From Imbricaverruca yamaguchii (lineage: Eukaryota > Arthropoda > Thecostraca > Neoverrucidae), in the NCBI GenBank assembly GCA_034440575.1, contig JAOTOL010001463.1, positions 1,035,501 to 1,099,500 on the forward strand: a stretch of DNA of 64,000 bases, read 5' to 3'. Positions within the stretch are counted from its first letter, which is position 1. Every line of letters starts with the position of its first letter. The notes beneath the pieces are model-generated. The model worked only from the letters and a program-made list of their open reading frames with translations. It ran no database searches and had not been told where the DNA came from. The translations under genes and the position numbers were made by a program. Positions 1-10,159 of the stretch are shown in pieces.

Positions 1-581
1 CTGGCAAGGCCTTCCTAAGACATTATCCAGTTCATCGTAGGTTGATTGACACCACACATGATGCATTTTCATGAGCGTATATCGGGGCCAGGTCAAGGCA
101 CATTTTTTGGCGCACTGGAAATTACCCGAACATTTGTATATGGACGTTGAATTTCAATTGGCCTAACACATACATCCTCCGACCACCCCCCCAAAAAAAA
201 AAACACCTCGGCATTATCCAAGCACTCAAGAAGTTTGCTTGAGCTTAACTACGCTCAGTGATCTTGAAAAAGTGGAGTGCATGTTGAGATGATGTGACCT
301 AACGTGAAAGTGTCTGGAGCATGCAAATAGCGGTTACCAGTCCCCCACTACGTAAACAATCATTAAATGGAATTAATTCTTGCTAGCACTTCGAAGGAAT
401 GCACCTCTCGAAGCTTCGATGTGACTTTGGTGTCGCCTAGTTCAGTTGTTATAGGTGACATTAATATGAAATCACGATCCAAAGATCCGCTAATCAGTGT
501 TCGGTAGATATGCACGTATTTTATTGAGCTACACTCGCCGTTTTTCTCACCATTTTCGGACAGCCTCGGAGTGGACCCCAT
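1..581. other. Unrecognised non-coding sequence
   Basis: I see no coding similarity here. A C-run followed by an A-run lies near 186-202. The short open frames in this stretch have no recognisable motif. Confidence 0.5.
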
Positions 582-596
582 CCATGGGTGTTGTTT
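582..596. repeat. Target-site duplication, left copy
   Basis: The 15-bp string CCATGGGTGTTGTTT is present here and again, identically, at 767-781, directly flanking the tRNA-like SINE. Exact flanking duplication is the footprint of target-primed (LINE-mediated) insertion. Confidence 0.85.
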
Positions 597-766
597 ATTG
601 GTTGGTTCACGACACACTTTATGCACACTCACGGCTAATGGCGCCGCCCACACTGTTTCGCCGGTGGGCCGCGGGATTGGAAAATGTCCTGAGTGGCGCT
701 AGAGTCGAACCCGGGACCTTTGGTACCCAAGCCCGACACCTTAACCACTCGGCCATCCCCGCCCCG
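597..766 (-). mobile_element. tRNA-derived SINE (Ser/Leu-like head), family SINE-3
   Basis: Read on the minus strand, the element starts with a GC-rich leader. It then shows an A-box-like TGGCCGAGTGGTTAAGG and a B-box-like GGTTCGACTC, the two internal RNA polymerase III promoter blocks of a tRNA-Ser/Leu type gene. The anticodon arm does not fold into a convincing tRNA, and about 90 bp of non-tRNA body follows to the tail near 597. The element is bounded by identical 15-bp repeats, so it is an inserted SINE and not a resident tRNA gene. The perfect duplication suggests a fairly recent insertion. Confidence 0.8.
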
Positions 767-781
767 CCATGGGTGTTGTTT
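767..781. repeat. Target-site duplication, right copy
   Basis: This is an identical 15-bp copy of 582-596 and marks the head end of the minus-strand SINE. Confidence 0.85.
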
Positions 782-3702
782 TGTTCAGGGAAAGCGCACA
801 ATCGTTATTATCTTCTCCATTCCCCAATAATATCAAATTTTAACATGGGATCGTATGGGGTGTGCCACCCACCCCACCCACACCGCACCCCATCCACCTC
901 CCACCCCCATCCCCATCCATTTGGGCTTGCCCATTGCCTCCATGCATTGTGTTCCCCAGCACATATCAGAATTCAACGCCCTTGCCACCACCCTATCCGA
1001 ACATGCGCTTAGAAGTATAACCCATGCATTAGTATGCATGCTTGTCGGTGTGTTGGCAAGCGTGTAATCCCCATTCGCGTATCCGAGTAGCACAGAGTAA
1101 AGGAGCGCATACAGAGCTCTGGGAGACGCAATGAAGAAAGGCAGGAACCACACAACACTAATTGCTCTCATCCTGTCAAATCAGCGACAAATTGGCTCTT
1201 GAGAGTTTGCGGAGACCAGGCTGCCCCATCAGCGGTGGGACCGGAATAGGTTGAAAATAGAGGGGCCTCGACGCAGCGCCATCACAATTGATGCGAGTGC
1301 TGGGACAGTGGTCACCAGGGCCGTGCACGGCGCGCCTTTGCTGTCAAACTGGCGGGTTGCAGGCTCGAAACTCGACTCGTTCGGAACTAATTCCACCACT
1401 GGCTGGCAGTCAAAATGATAGATGTATTGTTCTGAATTACCTCAGTAGCAGGAACATTCGTAATATATACGCCCCAGGTGTAATTCTTATAATCATTATT
1501 CGGCAATTTCGAACGTGACGTTCCAGGATTCTAGCTATGCAGGCAGCCGGATGGGGAATCGTGGGCACCGATACTCTCAGTGTTCGATGTAAGAGTGCCA
1601 GAATATGTGCAGTTTACAGCATGCCAATCATAATGTGTCATCATGAAGCATGCACCACGACACCATGGAGGCTTCCTGGGAACTTTTAGTTCATGTGCCC
1701 TAATGTATGGATATTAGCACAGTTCTGCGTACATAGGACCTGACGCTGGAAAAAAAATTCGCTCCAGGCCGGTCTACACAAGTAGATAGCGTATGCACAC
1801 TGTTCTCGGAACGGAACATTAGCGGAACGTAATGGTTTCATAAGCCTGGCGTAATGGCACCGGACAGTACTGCGGCTTTCGGCCGAAGCATTGTCAACCG
1901 GAACATTCTGGCCAGCATATGAAGTCCGTAAAACGACCGTTTCCTGAACGGAACGTCGCTCAACGTTACACAGGCGTTTGCTTTGCGGTTCGCTGATATT
2001 TATTTAAGATAATTAAGCAAGATGGATATTGTCAATGCACAACTGGAGATCTGCCAGAAAAGAACGTACGTTCAGGTCAGAATTGGTATTTCAAAAATAG
2101 CTATAGTTTCCATGGGTGTTTCAACGAAAACGTGTATGCTACTGAAGAGTATCTAGACGATTTTGTGTTAATTTATTTTCAGCGTCCGAGTCCCATGGTT
2201 GACTCACCGAAAATTCTCACCTCAAGGTGCTCCTCCAGGGACTTTCGCAACTGTGCCCATCAGAGAAAATGTTGCTCATCCAGACAAGTTTTTCCTCCCC
2301 TCATGGAAATTATTTGATCACTCTGTAATGCTTCATATCAATGCTACCACTGAGATGATGCTGAATTTCCCATGATCTTTCCATTTTTGTCCTAATAGAT
2401 TCCAAGACTCCAAGGTCGCAGTAGTTAGGTATTATTAAGTCTTCTTGAAACAGAACACATTGTATCATTGGTCACAGACCACATCATAGGTCAGTTGTGC
2501 AATGTTATTCCTTCTCTTGCCTTAAATTGTGCCGAGAGATGTTTGTACATCATAATCCGCAATGGTGAATATAAGCATGACGGTTATTAACAATGTACGA
2601 TTAGAAATTAGATGGGAGGACCTCATAAAGACTCCTCACAAAGCACTACCTCAATATTTGATATGGAGCAATGTGGATTAGTTGTTCAGAAAGTGGCATA
2701 TACCACGATATATCACAAACAATTTAGCATTATTCCAAAATCCCAAGATCGGGGCTGACTTCGCAAAATCTGTTGATTTTTTTTCAAGGTGTAGCAACAC
2801 CACTTCAAATACTTATGCTCACGTCTTCTTGAGCAGGCAGCTACGCTGTTTGTGGAACACCGAGTGCAGCTAGCTGTCATCGATCTCGTCAGCTTGATGT
2901 TGTCGAAATCTTCCAGCATTGCAAATAGGAACAAAATTGAATGGTGATTATCTTAATTTTAATGTTCTGAATATGTGGTGATTGAAGCAAGGAAACGCCG
3001 ACAGAAACCATGAGTTTTATGAAGTCGTAAAGGTCTGTCCGACTAGCCACTTTCTCCATGGGCGATGTAAATAAATTATCACACCTCAACGTCATTTCAT
3101 TTCCCTTCCCCAGGGACCGGTTTTTGCCGGCGTTTTGCACCCAAATTTCGTGCCAAAATCTATATATTTGATCGCATACATGTGATGTTAACCAGACCCA
3201 ACTAATGTTACCTGTTCAAACTCCAACAGTTTTTCTACATTTTTTGCGGGGAGGAGGGAAATCCCGCCTGCCAACCGATCCTTGTGGATCCGCCCTGTAG
3301 TCGATGTCCACCATTCTACCGAAAATTAATTGCAGCACGCTGTTCTCATCTCTGTGCCAAATACATCCAGTCCGGTCCGGTTGAACCTGCCGATACATGA
3401 CTGCTTAGGAAAATGTTTTCCACCTACTAATGGGCGACTTATGTAATGTAACTTCAGCCAACAACAATCAGGCTAGTGCGCATGAATTTAGTTCAAATGG
3501 TCACCCCATAAGAGTTGAACTACTTCACAACACGATGGCAACCAGAGGACCGCGACTTCACTTACCTACTACAGCAAAATCTGGCAAAGCGTCTGCAGAG
3601 GTCACCCTAAACACCGGGGCTCATTTGAGGACCAGCTGTTCCGGTGTAAGTCCGTACATAGCCGCCACGACGGGGCCCTGCGTCGCTGTCCACCTCGCTG
3701 TC
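782..3702. other. Unrecognised intergenic sequence
   Basis: About 2.9 kb with no coding motif I recognise. The open frames are short and overlap in several frames. The sequence is moderately AT-rich after about 2,000. Confidence 0.45.
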
Positions 3703-4010
3703 CGCCAGCAGTCCGCTCCGCAGTCCGTCCGCAGTCCGCTCCGCAGTCCGTCCGCAGTCCGCCCGCAGTTCGCCCGCAGTCCGCTCCGCAGTCAGCTCCG
3801 CAGTCCGCCAGCAGTCCGCTCCGCAGTCCGCTCCGCAGTCCGTCCGCAGTCCGCCCGCAGTTCGCCCGCAGTCCGCTCCGCGGTCCGTCCAAGGTCTTCC
3901 TTGCAGTCCGCCCCCAAATCGTCCCCCACTCCGCCCACAGTCCGCCCCCAAACCGCCCGCAGTTCGCCCGCAGTCTGCCCCGCAGTCAGCCCTGCGACCT
4001 GTGCCCACTC
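3703..4010. repeat. GC-rich minisatellite, imperfect 9-15 bp GCAGTCCGC units
   Basis: GCAGTCCGCTCC, GCAGTCCGTCC and GCAGTTCGCCC variants follow each other without interruption for about 300 bp. Stop codons are rare in every frame, which produces overlapping long frames rich in Ala/Asp/Cys/Gly or Ser/Pro/Val. These are repeat artefacts, not genes. Confidence 0.85.
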
Positions 4011-4034
4011 TACTCGGAGTTCACTCCTATGATC

Positions 4035-4376
4035 GTCGGCACAGTCGTGACCACCCAGCACCGTCGGCACAGTCGTGACCACCCAGCACCGTTGGCACAG
4101 TCGTGACCACCCAGCACCGTCGGCACAGTCGTGATCACCCAGCACCGTCGGCACAGTCGTGACCACCCAGCACCGTCGGCACAGTTGTGACCACCCAGCA
4201 CCGTCGGCACAGTCGTGATCACCCAGCACCGTCGGCACAGTCGTGACCACCCAGCACCGTCGGCACAGTTGTGACCACCCAGCACCGTTGGCACAGTCGT
4301 GACCACCCAGCACCGTCGGCACAGTCGTGACCACCCAGCACCGTCGGCACAGTCGTGACCACCCAGCACCGTCGGC
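4035..4376. repeat. 28-bp minisatellite, about 12 copies
   Basis: The unit GTCGGCACAGTCGTGACCAC plus CCAGCACC repeats at exactly 28 bp (for example 4035 and 4063). Sparse variants include GTTGGC for GTCGGC, GATCAC for GACCAC and AGTTG for AGTCG. It abuts a GC-rich tail at 4,377-4,560. The unit length is not a multiple of three, so it is open in several frames on both strands. Confidence 0.9.
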
Positions 4377-4839
4377 CGACGTGTCGCGGACGGTGCGGAC
4401 GGCGCGGCGCGCGCTGCCGACCGCTCGACGCCGGTGCCGTCGGGACACTGCAGTGCGGCTGTCGCGTCAGCGTCGACGTCGACGAGCCGCGGCCAGGCCG
4501 CCCCCATCCGCCGGAAGCGGCCCGAGAGCGTCGCGTCGACGACTCCGCAATTAGTTTACGACAGGCTTTTCGGCCGCTCAAGTGCTTGTTAGGATAGATT
4601 GGGTGTTTTCGTGTTTAAAATGACGCCCATCGAAAGGCATGCCACTTGCTCTAGTTGTTACGCTCACCGTCACTTTGCACTGGTTGCCAACTGTGTTCGC
4701 CGCTCTGGCAACCATTGAAAGCAAGTGTGTCCCCATTAGTGGCGCAGCGAAAAGACTGCCACAAGTGACAGCGGCTTCAGCTGAATGCTGATAGCAAGGA
4801 AAATATATGACCAAAATATATTGTGGACTCCTTAAACCG
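4377..4839. other. GC-rich flank, then unrecognised sequence
   Basis: 4,377-4,560 is strongly GC-rich with many CGAC and CGCG steps. After 4,560 composition returns to average. No gene is recognised. Confidence 0.5.
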
Positions 4840-4870
4840 GGAAGATGTGGGAAAGTTTCCCACATCTTCC
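4840..4870. repeat. Perfect palindrome, 15-bp arms and 1-bp centre
   Basis: GGAAGATGTGGGAAA at 4840-4854 is followed by one G and then by its exact reverse complement at 4856-4870. A partial echo of the right arm, CCCACATCCCACATG, follows directly. Confidence 0.9.
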
Positions 4871-4892
4871 CACATCCCACATGCCACATTTG

Positions 4893-4933
4893 CTATTTAA
4901 GTGATGAGTAATGATTACTCATCACTTAAATAG
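4893..4933. repeat. Perfect palindrome, 20-bp arms and 1-bp centre
   Basis: CTATTTAAGTGATGAGTAAT at 4893-4912 is followed by one G and then by the exact reverse complement at 4914-4933. Pairing extends outward to about 27 bp per arm with one mismatch (CATTTG against TAAATG). Confidence 0.9.
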
Positions 4934-4939
4934 TAAATG

Positions 4940-5970
4940 TTTTCTGGGAAAACAGGAGCGTAGTACAAACAACTTAGCACAATTTAGCGTTATAATGTGA
5001 AGGTGAATGTCATCAGGGTCTCATGACAGAAAACTGACCGCAAAATTTCATGTTTTTATTTGTATGCAGCATTTAGAGGCATATTGTTGGACTGGCACGC
5101 AATAATGACACTGTTTTCCACCGACCCAAAACAAAGAGTTCCAGTTGACAAATGCTATGCATGATCATTCTCCTCATTTATATACCATCTGGAGCGGGGA
5201 CATCCAATATCGTTTGCCAACTGGTGACGTCACATGGGCTGGGCAATTGCTGAGTCCCGTAGGCGCTCCAGCCAAACTTGCGTGTATTCCACACAACATT
5301 TCCGATATTAAATACCACCAAAATTGGACAACATCAGGTTCACTTGAAAGCTTGAAGAAATTTGTCCCCGAATATGACCATTATTTTCCTCTAGCACGAG
5401 GACTTTTACTTGAACCCACGCTGACTACATTCATGTCGAGCGCCGCAGGAATCGCGCGGTGCCACGGGTAGTAGCAGTATGATGAGACAGGCCAACTGAA
5501 GATCACGGCTGGGACGGAGGGGTAGGAGTAAGTAAGAGGTAATAGTTGCAACATAATTCCTCCCCATTCGGTTCGGGGCCGTAAACAAGGGTGGGGGCAC
5601 TAGGGGCATACGCCTCCCATGGGAAGCCCTTCGACGAGGAAAATGCGCCAGCATTACATTTAGGCTGCTGGTGGAGGTACCGATACTCATTGGAATAGCA
5701 CGCCCTTATCACCCGTGTGCAGATACGGAACATGCAGCTGGTTTTCAGGACTGTTTTCCATTTTTCATTCATACGCGTCTAGACCAGGGGTGTTCTTTGT
5801 CATATTCTTGAGGGACAAGTACCCTCTCAATGTTGGCTCTATCCCCTAACACTTTAGACTTTTAATTAACAAGGGGTACCAGGGAGGGTGTGACCTATCG
5901 ATGTGGGGCTTCCCATTAACTTCATGAATTTTGCACCCAAATAATGTATGGTATAACAATCATAATAACA
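4940..5970. other. Unrecognised intergenic sequence
   Basis: One 108-codon open frame lies at 5145-5471 on the plus strand. It has no recognisable domain and no support beyond being open. Confidence 0.45.
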
Positions 5971-5973
5971 ATA

Positions 5974-6067
<94 letters not shown>
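5971..6067. repeat. Compound dinucleotide microsatellite (CA)n(TA)n
   Basis: An uninterrupted CA run to about 6007 is followed by TA repeats to 6067. Unlike the arrays at 37.8 and 58.3 kb it has no TG arm. Confidence 0.95.
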
Positions 6068-6071
<4 letters not shown>

Positions 6072-6204
6072 ACCGTCTTATATATGAAAACTTGTCGGTA
6101 ATTTCGCAAGTATTTTAACAGGAGGGAGAAGGTGAAAATCCATCGACATAGGAACGATGGTGATGGGTTTGGCATCTTGCAGCGCCAAAATAAATTTTTG
6201 TGAT

Positions 6205-6445
6205 AAATTTAGTCCGAGTTGCTGCTGGGATGGCTTTAGGAACCAGGGTTCTATTGCCAAGCAGAGCTTGTTGCGTGAACCCTGGCCCGACCACCTGATC
6301 CATGAATTACAGTTCAACTGCAGAATTTTGATCAAAAGTTTAACGTGCCGTCAATGCACCGACACCTGTGTTTCACCTGCACATGTACAGGGCAGGGGAG
6401 ACCAGTGCAGACCAGCGCTCTGACCAACTGAGCTACCGGGGCGGC
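6205..6445 (-). mobile_element. tRNA-derived SINE, family SINE-1, copy 1
   Basis: On the minus strand the head begins GCCGCCCC and has the A-box-like GTAGCTCAGTTGG. It is followed by CGTTAAACTTTTGATC, GAACTGTAATTCATGGATC and a body with CCAGGGTTCACGCAACAAGC, ending near CAGCAACTCGGACTAAA. The same order of blocks is found at 37,908-38,207 and 48,827-49,149, which defines a family. The B-box region is degraded compared with the other two copies. Confidence 0.85.
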
Positions 6446-6447
6446 GT

Positions 6448-8544
6448 AACTTGATAAGTTGTTCATATTTATCTTAGTATAAGATTACAATGGGTACCTA
6501 TGAAATACATTGATCGAAATCCGGCGACTACTTGTATGAGTTTTACTTGAGCCACCCTGAAATCCGTTTGCTCCCGGATGCAAATACCAGGTACGCCACT
6601 GTTCACGCTACTCTATCTGGGATGTGTGAACCCCGAGTCATAATCACTGAAAGGGGCTTACTTAGACCTCCAATGTAAAATCCAGCTCATGAAATATAGG
6701 TGGTTCTGTTGTTGGGGAAGGGAAGGTGGTACGAACAGTAGGAGCAGTCCCTCGTACAACCTCAAAGCACTGCAGCTAAAGGTGTTGATTCCTTGGTTTT
6801 TCAAGCAAACATTTGGAAACATCTGGATAAAAAGCTTTAATTTTCCCCTGCACCAGCCTTGGAGGCCTGTCGATAGCACTGACCATGACGGTATCCCAGA
6901 GTGAGGCAACAGGGTGACCAACTCCCTCCCTGGAGTGATGAAAGCTCAATTGGAATTGACCTGAATTTGAATACTCAGTGTACTGAGGCTTATAATATTG
7001 GCAGGAATGTACACAGACATGTTTCAGCCCCTGTTCCATACCACTTTGGAATAAAGGAAAACCACACATATGATTAATGCTCCAGCATTACAAACAGGTA
7101 TTTGTACCAAACGCTGGCATCATTTGCTCTCATAAAAAATGCACCTTACCTGTCAGAAAAGCTATTGCTTATTGCTTTATTCATCTTTTAGGCATGCATG
7201 GCCACAAATCCTCTTCTTAATAGCATCCTTTGCACTGTAGTTGGTCCAATTTTTATCCAAAGTGCATTCAGTGTGCCTCCTCCTTTAGGGGTCATGTGTC
7301 TATGTGAACCAGCTGACGCACACAGTGCACTTCAAGTTACTGATATTTATGGTTTGGGATGTGACTGTAGCGCATGTGGGTGCGTGTATGGATATGCGGA
7401 TAGGCGTAAAGGATCTGGGAAAGCCACAGGGAGACGTCTTTGCCAAATAACACCTGGAACGTGCACAGCTACGCTGTACCGTATCTACATGCATATACAT
7501 GTCAATGGACATGTGAAGATGCGTTGCATTTTTTATGTAGCCCTTCGTTCGTCCTCAATACCCAATATAATCTCTCTTTTTGTCATGAATGAGTGTTCAA
7601 CGATCGTGTCCACATATTGACGTGTAATCTGCCGGTGGTGATCCAGTTGCATTTGAGGGTTTGAAAATCATGTTGAGTTCGACTTTGCTTCGTTAAGAAA
7701 ATCAACCGAAAGCAAACCTTCAGCTGAACTTTTGTCACCCAGTGCACATCCACCACCATGCCCATTTTTGGCGTCATTTTGGCTGTACCATCGCCGCCTC
7801 TGCCGTTAATAGTTCCGACCACTAACGGTGACCCTTCCGAATAATATATTTTGGCTACGCCTACGAGTACTTCGGGAGTGATACTGTGATGAAAGTTCAG
7901 AAATCTTAACAAATTGGATGTGAGTGAACAAAAGAAACTACAACATGAAATGCTGTACTACAGCACGGAACGCTGTCTAAAAATGCACTCGATCGGGAAT
8001 GCTACCACGGAACTATTTATATGGATGCAAATTAGAGCGCTTAGCCTCGCATGAAGAATGTGTTTGAGTAATAACTGCTAATAAGTAAAGATCGGAAGAG
8101 CATGTCACGCTCGGAGGGAAGTAATTAGAACTCGAAATGCTGCACAGGCACGAAATTATTAGTTTCAAAAGCTAAGTGGTCGCGCCGGATCGAGTAGCGT
8201 CAGCCAAGACCGCTCAGACTCACTGTTCTAACACATGCACGGAAGTGAACTGGCTCGGCCTTCGCCCACTGATGTCGACATGACCCCACTTGACAACACG
8301 TGACACGTGCACACGTAACTCACGCCACCCAAAGCAGACGCCATATTCTATCCGCCGAACCAGCCCATCACGTTTGAAAATTTGAGCAAAATCCGCCCGT
8401 CCGTTTTGGCACAGCATGAGTCGAAGCGGCACATAGACATACACAAAGACAAAGAGCTTTCGACAACTTTAGAAAACTGACTGTCATTTCTTAAATCTCC
8501 GATAGACATTTCTCGTGACAAACCACTCTAAATTCTACCTACGA
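6448..8544. other. Unrecognised intergenic sequence
   Basis: The longest open frame is 140 codons at 7198-7620 on the plus strand. It is Cys-rich in the middle but matches no family I know. No RNA gene or repeat structure was noticed. Confidence 0.45.
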
Positions 8545-9180
8545 TCTTGAATGATTCCCAGCATGCCCTGTTCCAAGCGGATGTACATTGTCTTTCTGCT
8601 TTAGGGTCATTTGAAGCTACCACACTTCAGTATCCTTCCTCTTCAGCAACATCCAGCTCCCTACCTCACGTTGTAAATCTGAATGTGTTATCTTCAAACT
8701 ACGGATGTATAATATTACACATTTCATAGCTGAAAGACATCCGCATTGACCAGCCAATTTTAGGTCATTCAAGTCTAGTTGAAAATTACTAGACTGATCA
8801 CTACGGTTAGCCACTGTTTCCAATTTGATGTCATCAGCAAATTTGAACACCCTATTCCTCAGCCCTACCTCAATGATGGTCACAAATATGATACATAGAA
8901 GTAAACTTAGAGTGGAGCCCTGTGACATTCCACTCAGAGCATCCTTCCATTCAGATTTACATCCATCTCACACTACCCCTTATTCCCGTCTTTTAGCCAT
9001 GTTTGAATCCATCCTAACACTTTTTCATCAATCCCATACTGCTCTAGTTCATGAATTAGACATCTCTGTGGAATTTTCTTTAAAAAATTGCAAAAGTCTA
9101 AGTACACAACATCTAGCCTGCATTGAGTGTTTACTTATCGAGTTAGATACTCCATACTCTCCAGTAGGAGGGTAGATAGG
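8545..9180 (-). mobile_element. Decayed CR1/L2-type LINE, reverse transcriptase fragment
   Basis: On the minus strand the pieces read in LINE order. An upstream palm remnant near 9,050-9,130 is followed by the GMSQGSTLS block (equivalent to GVPQGSVLG) near 8,925. The catalytic motif KFADDIKLE follows near 8,840, and the thumb-like KAERQCTSAWNRA lies near 8,560-8,600. FADD carries the two metal-binding aspartates of the palm. Frames shift several times and no endonuclease or gag is present, so this is a dead 5'-truncated copy. It differs from the larger CR1 family at 27-30 kb. Confidence 0.75.
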
Positions 9181-10159
9181 AGAATGTTCTTCCTGATTAA
9201 AGAACAGCATACTCTGAGTTTGGTGGCTATGCGCTTCAACTACTCTGGCTGGTGGCACTTTGAACGTTTTGGACCAGCATTTCCTTTGCTCTATTCCAGA
9301 TCAATGTTCTTTGATGACCGATACGTGTTTTTTTTTCAAAGACGCAAAACAGATGTATAATGAGCTATTGAAAGTTTGGAGTCCTTGCGTCCTCTCGTTC
9401 TGCCGCTATCGTGGAAAAAACAGAATGAGACTGGGACTCTTGAGAGACTCTCACCCCTCTCGGCACGGATACGGTTGAAATTATTTGTTTACATACGAAA
9501 TAGGATGAATTCCAAAATTGCTGCTGAATTCCATGGCTTAATAAGCCTAGCATTGGGCAGCAATGTTTTGCTTATCAAGCACAACGACAACCATTCTGCT
9601 TCCAGAACTGAATTGCTACGGTAAGCGTCACTGAGAAGCCTGGGTTTCTGTGGGTAATCTGGCAAAACGCGCTTGCGTAATCTTTCCTTCACTTGACTGA
9701 GGTGAAACGACATACCAACAGTAATCTTTCTTTTTTAATTCCCCTACCAATTAATAGGTAGGCAGGAGTCCCCTTCCGTACCCGTGCGACCTAATTACGT
9801 TAAATTCCAAGGTTGAGAGATGGGTCGTGGTAAGCAAATCAAGGCAGGTCACACCACTCCCCGCTCCTGTTTCTTGCTGGATAAATTCCGCCACCAAATA
9901 TTAGTAAAAGATGTTCCTGAAGCCCTCTCAGATAATTAGCAATGCTAGTAACGTCTTCGAGGGCTCCAGGAAAATAACTGCCATAGGTGTTAATGGGGAA
10001 ATAATACAAACTTATAATCTTGCGCATGCAATTCCTAAACAACTACTACAGTAAGGAGAAAGGACGAACCAATTATGAAGAAGAAGAAAGAAAAGGAAAC
10101 ATGATTCTTAAACGAAAATGTCCGAATGATACCAGATCACCATGCATAGCACACTACCA
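9181..10159. other. Unrecognised intergenic sequence
   Basis: No coding motif or clear repeat was seen. Several overlapping open frames of 60-80 codons on both strands carry no recognisable feature. Confidence 0.4.

Noticed and set aside
697..766. Functional tRNA-Ser/Leu gene on the minus strand
   Set aside because: The anticodon arm and acceptor stem do not pair, and the segment is flanked by target duplications. It is a SINE head.
3602..4507. Several overlapping frames of 96-218 codons on the minus strand
   Set aside because: They are products of the GC-rich minisatellites, and all frames are open at once.
5145..5471. 108-codon open frame as a gene
   Set aside because: No motif, no splice context and no repeat-family match. 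Openness alone is weak in 64 kb.
7198..7620. 140-codon Cys-containing frame as a secreted protein
   Set aside because: No credible signal peptide or cysteine framework, and no supporting context.
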